DNA of 64,000 nt from Pseudomonas sp. B21-040 (GTDB lineage: Bacteria > Pseudomonadota > Gammaproteobacteria > Pseudomonadales > Pseudomonadaceae), in contig NZ_CP087176.1 in assembly GCF_024748695.1 (NCBI RefSeq), positions 3,589,501 to 3,653,500 on the forward strand, read 5' to 3'. Positions within the stretch are counted from its first letter, which is position 1. Each line of letters starts with the position of its first letter. The notes beneath the pieces were generated by a model. The model did no database searches. It saw nothing but the letters and a program-made list of their open reading frames with translations, and was not told where the DNA came from. This document shows positions 18,748 through 27,300 of this stretch, piece after piece. The position numbers and the translations under genes are program-made.

Positions 18748-20175
18748 ATGACCGCCTCTGAAAAAGCCCCCGCCTCGCGCAACAACGATCTCATCTACGG
18801 CCTCAACGACCGCCCGCACCTGACCGCGACGGTATTCGCCGCCCTGCAACATGTGTTGGCGAGTTTTGTCGGCATCATCACCCCGACCCTGATCATGGGC
18901 GGCGCGCTCGGCCTGCAAAGTGAAGTGCCCTACCTGATCAGCATGGCGCTGTTCGTTTCCGGCCTGGGCACCTTTGTTCAAGCCCGGCGCTTCGGCCCGA
19001 TCGGCTCCGGCTTGCTGTGCCTGCAAGGCACCAGTTTCTCGTTCATCAGTGTGATTCTCAGTGCCGGGTTCATGGTCAAGGCACGGGGCGGCGGCACCGA
19101 TGAAATCCTCTCGACGATCTTTGGCGTGTGCTTTTTTGCGGCGTTCATTGAAGTGGTGCTGAGCCAGTTCATCGGCAAACTGCGGATGCTCATCACCCCG
19201 GTGGTGACCGGCACCATCATCACCCTCATGGGCTTGTCGCTGGTCAAAGTGGCCATGACCGACATCGCCGGCGGCTTCGGTGCACCGGACCTCGGCGCGG
19301 CCAGCCACTTGGCGCTGGCGGCGCTGGTGCTCGGCACAATTGTGCTGTTGAACCGGGTCGATGTGCCGTTCCTGCGCCTCGGTGCGATCGTCATCGGCCT
19401 GACGTTGGGCTATGTCGTGGCCTGGCTGATGGGCGACGTCAGTTTCGCCAGCCTGCCCGATGTTCCGCTGATGAGCGTGCCGGTGCCGTTCAAGTACGGT
19501 TTTAACTTCGATTGGGTCGCGTTTGTGCCGGTTGCGGTGATTTTCCTGGTGTCGCCCCTGGAAGCCGCCGGTGACCTGACCGCCAACTCGATGATTTCCC
19601 GGCAACCGGTCAAAGGCCCGGTTTACATTCGCCGGATCAAATCCGGCCTGCTCGCCGATGGCCTCAACTCGGCCATGGCGGCGGTATTCAACAGCATGCC
19701 GATGGTCACGTTTGCGCAGAACAACGGCGTGATCCAGCTCACCGGCGTCGCCAGTCGTTACGTGGCGTTTTTCATCGCCGGTTTGCTGGTGCTGCTGGGG
19801 TTGTTCCCTATGATCGGCGCGGTGCTGCAACTGATGCCAAAACCCGTGCTTGGCGGCGCCGAGCTGGTGATGTTCGGCACCGTGGCAGTGGCCGGGATCA
19901 AGATTCTCGCCGAAGCCGGCCTGCATCGACGCAACATGCTGATCGTGGCGATATCCCTCGGCATGGGCCTGGGTGTGGCGGCGGTGCCAGAGGTGTTGCG
20001 CGAGTTACCGATGGCGTTGCACAACATTTTTGAATCGCCGATTACCGTCGGGGCGTTGTGCGCCATCGTGTTGAATATCTTCCTGCCCGAGGAGTTCATC
20101 GAGCTGGAAGAAGACGATTTCGACCCGGAAGCCTCGATCCTTCAGGTCATGGAAAACCCCGATATTACGAGGTGA
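18748..20175 (+). CDS. NCS2 nucleobase:cation symporter, XanP-like xanthine permease
   Basis: The 475-residue inner-membrane protein has about twelve to fourteen hydrophobic segments. The NCS2 signature [16 protein letters not shown] is present. N-terminal [20 protein letters not shown], then [14 protein letters not shown], also resemble E. coli XanP. It likely imports xanthine or a related purine by proton symport. ATG 18748 is chosen because family homology begins there; the ribosome site is weak. Its 3' end overlaps the convergent nitrilase gene by 11 bp. Confidence 0.85.
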   Translation: MTASEKAPASRNNDLIYGLNDRPHLTATVFAALQHVLASFVGIITPTLIMGGALGLQSEVPYLISMALFVSGLGTFVQARRFGPIGSGLLCLQGTSFSFISVILSAGFMVKARGGGTDEILSTIFGVCFFAAFIEVVLSQFIGKLRMLITPVVTGTIITLMGLSLVKVAMTDIAGGFGAPDLGAASHLALAALVLGTIVLLNRVDVPFLRLGAIVIGLTLGYVVAWLMGDVSFASLPDVPLMSVPVPFKYGFNFDWVAFVPVAVIFLVSPLEAAGDLTANSMISRQPVKGPVYIRRIKSGLLADGLNSAMAAVFNSMPMVTFAQNNGVIQLTGVASRYVAFFIAGLLVLLGLFPMIGAVLQLMPKPVLGGAELVMFGTVAVAGIKILAEAGLHRRNMLIVAISLGMGLGVAAVPEVLRELPMALHNIFESPITVGALCAIVLNIFLPEEFIELEEDDFDPEASILQVMENPDITR

Positions 20176-21088
20176 AGCGTACGCCGGGCTTAGGTCGTTC
20201 ATCGACGGTGAGCTCAAACACATCCGGGCGCGCATAGTGCCCGACCACGTCGTAGTCATATCGCGCGCGGATCAAATCGTCGGTGTCGATATGCGCCGTG
20301 AGCAAACCGGCGCCGTCACGCAGCGGCCCGGCCAGGATATCGCCCATCGGGCCGACAATGACGCTGCCACCGGCAATCAGTGGCCGATCCGCCGGCCAGT
20401 TGGCGATGTCCACGCCCAAGGCTTGCGGTGAATCCTGGACCTGGCAAGCGCTGACCACGAAGCAGCGGCCTTCATGGGCGATGTGACGCATGCTGACCTG
20501 CCACATCTCGCGCTCGTCTACCGTCGGCGCACACCACACCTCGATGCCTTTGGCGTACATCGCAGTGCGCAGCAGCGGCATCATGTTTTCCCAGCACACC
20601 ACAGCGCCGATGCGCCCGACCTGACTGTCGATCACCGGCAACGTCGAGCCATCGCCCTTGCCCCAGATCAGCCGTTCGGTGCCGGTGGGCATCAACTTGC
20701 GGTGTTTGGCCACGAGCCCGGCCTGCGGGTCGAAATACAGCGCCGTGCAATGCAGCGTACTGCCTGAGCGTTCAATGACGCCGACCACCAGATTGGCCCC
20801 GGTACGCGCCGACAAACCGGCCAGGGCTTCAGTCTCGGCGCCAGGTACATCGATGGCGTTGGCAAAATAGCGGGCAAACGCCTCACGACCTTCCGGCAGC
20901 CGATAACCCAGTTGCGTACCAAACCCTTCGCCCTTGGGGTATCCACCCAGCAATGCTTCGGGCATCACCACCAATTGGGCGCCGGATTCGGCAATGGCGT
21001 TTTCCCAGGCAAGAATCTGCTCCAGGGTGTCGGCCTTGCCACCGGGCAAGGAGCCGATTTGCAGCGCGGCAACAATTGACTTGGGCAT
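20165..21088 (-). CDS. Nitrilase (carbon-nitrogen hydrolase)
   Basis: This 307-residue enzyme of the nitrilase superfamily has the complete catalytic triad: Glu44 in [12 protein letters not shown], Lys131 in KHRKLMPT and Cys165 in [11 protein letters not shown]. The motif set and length match true (branch 1) nitrilases, which hydrolyse R-CN to the acid and ammonia, rather than amidases. A GGAGTCACTGCG ribosome site precedes ATG 21088. A divergently transcribed LysR gene lies 84 bp away and probably controls it. The natural nitrile is unknown; aliphatic or arylacetonitriles are typical of plant-associated pseudomonads. Confidence 0.88.
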   Translation of the reverse strand: MPKSIVAALQIGSLPGGKADTLEQILAWENAIAESGAQLVVMPEALLGGYPKGEGFGTQLGYRLPEGREAFARYFANAIDVPGAETEALAGLSARTGANLVVGVIERSGSTLHCTALYFDPQAGLVAKHRKLMPTGTERLIWGKGDGSTLPVIDSQVGRIGAVVCWENMMPLLRTAMYAKGIEVWCAPTVDEREMWQVSMRHIAHEGRCFVVSACQVQDSPQALGVDIANWPADRPLIAGGSVIVGPMGDILAGPLRDGAGLLTAHIDTDDLIRARYDYDVVGHYARPDVFELTVDERPKPGVRFTS

Positions 21089-21172
21089 CGCAGTGACTCC
21101 ATTGGCATCAGGTGTTGCTCATTCTCCGGCGCCACGGGATCATGAATAAAGCCCGATTCGCTGCTGAATGAT

Positions 21173-22081
21173 ATGAACCCTATGAATATCGCCACCGTCG
21201 ATCTCAACTTGCTCAAAGTCTTCGAAGCGTTGCATGAGGAGTCCAGCGCCAGCCGCGCGGCCTTACGCCTGGGCGTGACGCAATCAGCGGTCAGTGCCGC
21301 GTTGCGTCGACTACGCGAGGTGTATGGCGATCAATTGTTTGTGCGCACCGGACGTGGACTGGCACCGACGCTCAAGGCCAACCAACTGAAACCGGTGGTC
21401 AGCGACGCCTTGAACAAATGCCGTCAGAGCCTGGCCATGGTCGATCCGGCGGCCAATCATTACGAAGGTCGCTCCGTAACGGTGGGGATGTCGGATGATT
21501 TTGAAATCGCCTATGGCCGGCGATTGATCGAAGAAGTTGCGCGTACAGCACCGAAGCTGCGGCTGATCTTCCGGCAAACCCACAGCCAGATCGTCGCCCA
21601 CGCGTTGATGGATCGCAGCATCGATCTGGCGATCACCGCCGGTGGATTCGCCGAACGGTTGCTCAGTCGTCAGGTATTGGGTGAAGGCGGATACAGGTGC
21701 CTGGTGGATCGCGCCAGCCTGACCGAAGGGCAATCCATCATCAGTCTTGAGGAGTTTGTTGCCCGCGATCACATCCTGGTGTCGTCCGGTGGTTTTATCG
21801 GTATCACCGATGAAGGGCTGGCGGCACTGGGGCTCAGTCGGCGGGTGTGTGCGTCGACCACGCACTTTGCCGCGTTGCCCCATCTGCTCAAGGGCAGTCA
21901 GGCGGTGGCGACCATTCCGGCGCACGCCGCGCAAAGCATCGCGGCGCTCAGTGGCCTGGCGTTGCTGCCCTGCCCTTTGGCGTTGCCGCGTTACCCGATC
22001 GAACTGGGCTGGCGTACCAGCACTCAGCTCGATGCGGTGGTGTTGAAAGTGCGTGAGGCGATTGTCGCGTGTTTTGCCTGA
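21173..22081 (+). CDS. LysR family transcriptional regulator (likely nitrilase regulator)
   Basis: The 302-residue LysR protein has the HTH around DLNLLKVFEALHEESSASRA and LGVTQSAVSAALRRLRE, and an effector domain from about residue 90. The start is uncertain: ATG 21173 and the in-frame ATG 21182 are both possible and neither has a strong ribosome site. The divergent position relative to the nitrilase gene suggests it regulates that gene. It is followed within 10 bp by the 3' end of a convergent small gene. Confidence 0.85.
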   Translation: MNPMNIATVDLNLLKVFEALHEESSASRAALRLGVTQSAVSAALRRLREVYGDQLFVRTGRGLAPTLKANQLKPVVSDALNKCRQSLAMVDPAANHYEGRSVTVGMSDDFEIAYGRRLIEEVARTAPKLRLIFRQTHSQIVAHALMDRSIDLAITAGGFAERLLSRQVLGEGGYRCLVDRASLTEGQSIISLEEFVARDHILVSSGGFIGITDEGLAALGLSRRVCASTTHFAALPHLLKGSQAVATIPAHAAQSIAALSGLALLPCPLALPRYPIELGWRTSTQLDAVVLKVREAIVACFA

Positions 22082-22090
22082 AAAACGGCC

Positions 22091-22345
22091 TTACTTGTTG
22101 GCGGCCATGAGGCGGTTGACTTCACTGCGCACCATGTTGGCGTATTCCGGTGGTGACATTGCGTCGAGTTCGGCCCGGACCCACTCAGCCCACTTGCCTT
22201 TACGCTTGGCGCGCTCACCGAACAACCGCGCGGCCTCACCCTTGGATTTGCCCAGGTTGCTTTGCCAGAGGTCGAACAGACGGGATTTTTCATCTTCCAG
22301 CGCCGCGCGCTCGGCGAGGGGTTTGTCGGCCAGATTGAAGCTCAT
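22091..22345 (-). CDS. Small conserved hypothetical protein (84 aa)
   Basis: A highly charged, helical protein of 84 residues (LADKPLAERAALEDEKSRLF, FGERAKRKGKWAEWVRAELD) with no signal peptide or membrane segment. AGGAAATTCCC precedes ATG 22345. I recognise no named domain. The composition resembles small cytoplasmic nucleic-acid- or protein-binding proteins, but no function can be assigned. It is convergent with the LysR gene and divergent from the DUF883 gene. Confidence 0.65.
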   Translation of the reverse strand: MSFNLADKPLAERAALEDEKSRLFDLWQSNLGKSKGEAARLFGERAKRKGKWAEWVRAELDAMSPPEYANMVRSEVNRLMAANK

Positions 22346-22509
22346 GGGAATTTCCTGCTGCGTAAAATAGGCGACATCTTACACTGTAGGACGAAATGTC
22401 CGACTCGGGATTTTCCATCCTGTAGGCTCATCGGAAACATTCACTGCAACTTTTTCGTTGCCGCCAGACTCCATTGTTCACTGTCTACTTACCTGCAAGG
22501 AGTACCTCA

Positions 22510-22827
22510 ATGGCTCGCAAAACCGCCGCACAATTGGCCGAAGAGCAAATCAAGGACCTGGCATTCAGCGAGCTGGCAACGCTGATCGAAGAGTCGGAAA
22601 AGCTGCTTAACAGCAGCGCCGCGCTGGTCGGCGATGACGCAGAGACCCTGCGCGAGCAAATCGCCTTGAAACTTCAGCAGGCACGGGACTCCGTCAGCCG
22701 TGCGCGCGACCGGGCCCAACCCGCCGTCGACGCCACCGAAACCTACATTGGTGGTCACCCATGGCAAACCGTCGCCATTTCTGCCGGGTTCGGGCTGGTG
22801 GTCGGATTGTTGTTGGGTCGACGTTAA
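22510..22827 (+). CDS. DUF883 / ElaB-YqjD-like membrane-anchored protein
   Basis: The 105-residue protein has a long amphipathic helical region (EQIKDLAFSELATLIEESEK to VSRARDRAQPAVDATETYI). A single C-terminal membrane anchor follows, rich in glycine (AISAGFGLVVGLLLGRR). This is the tail-anchored ElaB/YqjD/YgaM architecture. Family members bind ribosomes at the inner membrane in stationary phase and are stress-induced. ATG 22510 follows AAGGAGTACCTCA. A strong terminator lies just downstream. Confidence 0.85.
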   Translation: MARKTAAQLAEEQIKDLAFSELATLIEESEKLLNSSAALVGDDAETLREQIALKLQQARDSVSRARDRAQPAVDATETYIGGHPWQTVAISAGFGLVVGLLLGRR

Positions 22828-22847
22828 ACGGTGCTGGGTTAAACAGC

Positions 22848-22876
22848 AAAAAGGCGAGCATTGCGCTCGCCTTTTT
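22848..22876 (+). terminator. Rho-independent terminator of the DUF883 gene
   Basis: A 12-bp stem (AAAAAGGCGAGC with GCTCGCCTTTTT) and a 5-nt loop carry T residues in the stem base. It lies 20 bp after the stop codon and could act in both directions. Confidence 0.85.
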
Positions 22877-22897
22877 CATGCCTGCCTTACACAGGTT

Positions 22898-23030
22898 TGT
22901 AGCAGCTGGCGCAGCCTGCGTCCGGCTGCGCAGCAGTCGTAAATCCTATACACGCGGATGTCCTGAAACACCGTATCGTTTGATTTTACGACTGCTGCGC
23001 AGCCGGACGCAGGCTTCGCCAGCTGCTACA
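22898..23030. repeat. REPIN-type inverted REP pair
   Basis: TGTAGCAGCTGGCGCAGCCT and onward (from 22898) is mirrored by the complementary arm ending CCAGCTGCTACA at 23030. Each arm contains an inner hairpin (GCGCAGCC...GGCTGCGC), with about 45 bp of spacer between arms. It belongs to the same family as 12931 and 59376 and lies between the convergent DUF883 and dpkA genes. Confidence 0.85.
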
Positions 23031-23047
23031 GGATTGTCGTTTCCTTG

Positions 23048-24085
23048 TTACTGCGCGAGTGCTCGCAGGTTCGCCAGCGTCTCGGCGTCCAGCGAAATGC
23101 CTTGAGCAACGGACTTGGCCCGTTGCTGGTGGCGTCGATCACCCGGAAGGCGCTTGAGGCCCACGCCGTGCATCTGCCGCACCAGTTCCTGACTGCGTTC
23201 GGCAAAATTTTGCCCGGCCGACTTGCTTGGATCGATCACGATCAGCAATTGGCCAGTCCAGGGAGTCTTGGCGCCCGGGTGATTAGACCAATCGAACTCA
23301 AAGGAAAAATTGCCGCCAGTCAGCGCTGCCGCCAACAGTTCCACCATCATCGACAGTGCCGACCCTTTGTGCCCGCCAAAGGGCAGCAATGCGCCGCCTT
23401 CGAGAATCGCTTTCGGGTCCTGTGTTGGCTGGCCCAGACTGTCCACGCCCATGCCCGCCGGCAAGCGCTCCCCCTTGCGTGCTGCAATCTGCACATCGCC
23501 ATGGGCAATGGCACTGGTGGCAAGGTCAAAGACAATCGGCTCGCCATCGGCCCGGGGTGCGGCGAACGCAATCGGGTTGGTGCCGAACAGCGGACGATCG
23601 GCGCCGTGCGGCACCACGCAGGTCATGCTGTTGACCACGCTCAGCGCCACCAGCCCTTCATAGGCAAAGGGCTCGACGTCCGGCCACAAGGCGGCGAAAT
23701 GGTGCGAGTTGCGAATCGCCAGCACCGCAATGCCGGCGCTGCGGGCCTTTTCCACCAACAGTGCGCGTGCCGCCGCCAGCGCCGGTTGGGCAAAACCATT
23801 GCCGGCATCGACGCTGACGAACCCCGAGGCAACGTCTTCTACCACCGGCACGGCCTGGCCATTGACCCAACCGCTTTTCAGGGTCGAGACATAACCGGGA
23901 ATACGAAACACACCGTGGCTGTGAGCACCATCACGCTCTGCGCCGGCGCAGTTGCGGGCCAGGGTACTGGCGACCTCGGCAGAGGTGCCGTGGCGTACAA
24001 AAATCTGTTCGAGCAATTGAACGAGCGCGTCGAAATCGAGCGTTTGGGTGTTCGAACTGACGGCCATTTCGGGCGATGCGGTCAT
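23048..24085 (-). CDS. dpkA: Delta1-piperideine-2-carboxylate / pyrroline-2-carboxylate reductase
   Basis: This 345-residue NADPH-dependent enzyme of the malate/L-lactate dehydrogenase-like (Ldh2) family closely resembles Pseudomonas DpkA. Shared segments include HSHGVFRIPGYVSTLKSGWV, IRNSHHFAALWPDVEPFA, PLFGTNPIAFAAPRADGEP and LPFGGHKGSALSMMVELLAA. It reduces the cyclic imines of D-lysine and D-proline catabolism to L-pipecolate and L-proline. ATG 24085 follows TGGAGCTTCAG. The gene stands alone; its usual D-amino-acid dehydrogenase partners are not in the window. Confidence 0.9.
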   Translation of the reverse strand: MTASPEMAVSSNTQTLDFDALVQLLEQIFVRHGTSAEVASTLARNCAGAERDGAHSHGVFRIPGYVSTLKSGWVNGQAVPVVEDVASGFVSVDAGNGFAQPALAAARALLVEKARSAGIAVLAIRNSHHFAALWPDVEPFAYEGLVALSVVNSMTCVVPHGADRPLFGTNPIAFAAPRADGEPIVFDLATSAIAHGDVQIAARKGERLPAGMGVDSLGQPTQDPKAILEGGALLPFGGHKGSALSMMVELLAAALTGGNFSFEFDWSNHPGAKTPWTGQLLIVIDPSKSAGQNFAERSQELVRQMHGVGLKRLPGDRRHQQRAKSVAQGISLDAETLANLRALAQ

Positions 24086-24316
24086 CTGAAGCTCCAGTTT
24101 TATTATTGAGTACGGGCAACAGGGTGAAACAAGGTTGCAAGGCAACCCAAAAGAGTCGCCGATTAAGCGCTGCTGTACCGGCGTCCTGTCAAGCCTCGGC
24201 CACCTGATTGGTTCAAGCAATATGTACCGCACGCAACCTGTCGACTGACCGTATCGTTTTTCCTCCAGCCAATAGTCAGCGATTGCCAACCGATCGCGGC
24301 AAATCGAGGAAGAACA

Positions 24317-27300
24317 ATGATTGATCCCTCCGCCCCCTATTTTTTCGACGAGGCAGAACGCGCCTCCACCGCCCGCCAGCCCGGTGACCGCGAAAAAGCA
24401 CTGAACTTCACCCTTGACGACCTGAAGTGGTTGAAGAACGTGTATTTGGCGACCGAGGTCGCCCGTATCGCGCAAAAAGACCCTATGCACGTTTACCTGC
24501 TGCTACTGAACAGGCCGGGCACGCCGGATATTCCATTGGCTGGCACTTTTGCCATGAGTCGCCCGGATGATGGCGAAGTCACGCTTTACACGCCGTGGAA
24601 AGGGTTGGTCAAGTTCGCGGACATGGACGACCTCAAAAGCAAGCTCAAGGAATGGCTGGCGTCGAACCCTGGCAAACGTGAGTTGTTACGCTTTCTCACT
24701 ATCGATCAACGCCGCGCGCTATCTGCCACCGCGGCAGCTGATATTTCCACGACAGAAATCCCGGGCGCGGTGTTTCAAGACCAACAGGTCCGGCTTGAAC
24801 GCAACCAGGAACAGAACATCCAGACCATGATGGACCAGTTGCTCAACCTGCCAACGCTGCAATCAATGCTCGATGACACATTGAAAAACGTGTTGCACAA
24901 ACCGTTTCCGGCCCTGGACCAGCGTCTGACGCGACTGAAGAGTTTTGTCAGTACCCCTTCGGCCTTCGACGAACGTGAACCCCGGCACACGATAACGTCG
25001 CTATCGCTCAATGACGCCCTCCTTCACTTTTACCTGACCAACCAGTGGCCTGCGGGCGACTCCAGGCTCTTTGCCCATCCCGGACACGGCCTGAGCAGCG
25101 ATGCCGATAACCTGGCGTGGGAAAGCGCGGTAAAAGAAATCGCCCACAGTTTCACGCCTCACTTGCACAGCCAGCTCGATGTGTTCTGGAACACCGCCAT
25201 GAGCAATGGTCTGTCGCGGCGGGCGTTTTTCAGCGAAGGCTTGCGCGATACGTTCCACCATAAGCTTCTACTCCAGCGCCAGGAGGGCACGTTGACGACG
25301 CAGGAGTACCTGCAACTGATGAACCTCAGCCTCGCGCCCACGGATGCTCTGAGCATTGAAAAAGTGCGGGTGACCGCCCCCTTCAAGCATTACGTGGAAC
25401 TGGCCTCGGCCTTGATGATTGGAGGCGCCGACACATTGGCTTTTCTGTACACCCCGTCTCGTGGCATTGAAGCCGCTGACACACTGTCGGCAGTCAAAAA
25501 AATCGTGCTGAACATGCTCAAAAGCGAGGGATATGAAGACACCTTGCTCAACTTCATGTCGCTGGAGGAACGCACCACGTTTCTGGGCCTGCCGCCAGAT
25601 GAACGCTTGATTGAAGGCGCCCCCGTCGTGCAGCCGGCATTTGAAGACATCATGACCACCATCATCGACAAGCAACGCGACAACCTCAGTCATGCCTTGA
25701 GCCGTTACCGCGAAAGCGAAGGCACGCTGTCGCCCTATGCCTTGCTCGATAGTGCACTGGATGTCCGTGGTCTGATCGACGACCGCCTGCTGGCCTTCGA
25801 CGCTGCCGGCCGCTGGAGTACACGGGTCGATCAGCGCTGGAGTGCGCAACCGGTGACCGTACGAGCCGAGTCGGCCAAGGAAGGGCTGGTGCGGCTTGAT
25901 TCGGTTGCGCAGGCGCTTGATCAACTCCTGGACAAGCATCCGGCCATTCCCCCAGGCCTGCGCACCCTCACCCAGGTACAGAGCCTTGTCAGTTCGTCCG
26001 TGGAGAACTTGCAATCAAGTTTTACCCAGACCCTGTCAACGGCGTTGCGCACTGAGTTGAACCTGCGCACGGTCGCAAGGACCTTGGGATCGGCGGAACA
26101 GGCCATCATCAAAACCGTGCTCGACAGCCCGGTGCATTTGCAGCGAGCCGCATTGAACGGTTTTTTGCCGCAGGTGTTTTCCCTGGCGTTGCAGGCAAGC
26201 GGCGTGGCCGCCCCTCTGAAACTGGCCAGTTGTTTTGTGCTGACCGAACGCGGTGGCCTGGACCCGAAGCATTCGGGCAAGGCCATCTTGTGGACGCCGG
26301 CATTGGGATTCGAAGCCTTCGAGGCACTGCCTCCATTACATGCCGAGCTCGATCATCGCCTAAATGACGACACGTTGCGCTTGACCCTTTTGGAGAACCT
26401 CAGCCGTAGCGAACGATTACCGGGCAGACGTTACACACGGGCGCCACTTCAGCAGATACACGGGCATTTTCTCGATCACCTTCAAAAGCCCCATGTCCAT
26501 CTCGACCAGACGTGTATCACTCGCGCATTGGCCACGCCACTTCCCTCCGCGCCACTGACCGACCTGCTGAACCTGGTGGCGTTACGACAGCCGCTGACGG
26601 GATTGCGCCGTGCGACGGAGATTGCCCTGTCACTGACGACTCAACAAAAACTGCCGGCATGGCTGGCCAAGGCGTCCCTTAAAGATCTGGTGCTGCACGG
26701 GGAACTGCTGCAGCAATACCTCGATTGCGTCAAGGACGACCAGGATTACCTCACGGGCCTACAGTCACTGCAGCGCACGGCTCACGCGGAACTGGAAAAA
26801 CAACTCAAGACAGACGATTTCAATATCGACCCGGACAAGGTCCTGATCCGGATCAGCGCACGCCCCACTTCGTCGCCCCGTACTCAAACCCTCACCGACT
26901 TTGCATTGACGCCTTTCAAGGAACTGGACCAGGCCCGATTCAATCTGGAATCGCTTGAGAACACCGTGATTCCCAAGGAGATGGACGAGCGCTACATCAA
27001 CGAACTGATACGAAACCTGAAATCGGGTGAGCAACAGCAGAAAATACTGAACGAAGCCCTTGCAGACACCCCGGCCAATGCCGATCGCAGAAAACGCTTT
27101 TACCGACAACTGCCCTGGCAACTGATGCATTACGCCCACACGGAAAAACTGCAGGAACGCCTGAGTGAATCGGGATTTGATCTGGTCCGGCAAATCATGG
27201 ACATGCCCGACGCCATCGCCCGCGCGGCAGTCGACGGTGCCCATGCAATCATTCGTCCGCTTGAATTCCTGGGGATCAAGCCGGCACAGACGATCAAGGT

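Noticed and set aside
18529..19926. 465-codon open frame antisense to the xanthine permease gene
   Set aside because: Gln/His/Arg-rich translation with no domain; the permease is clear on the plus strand.
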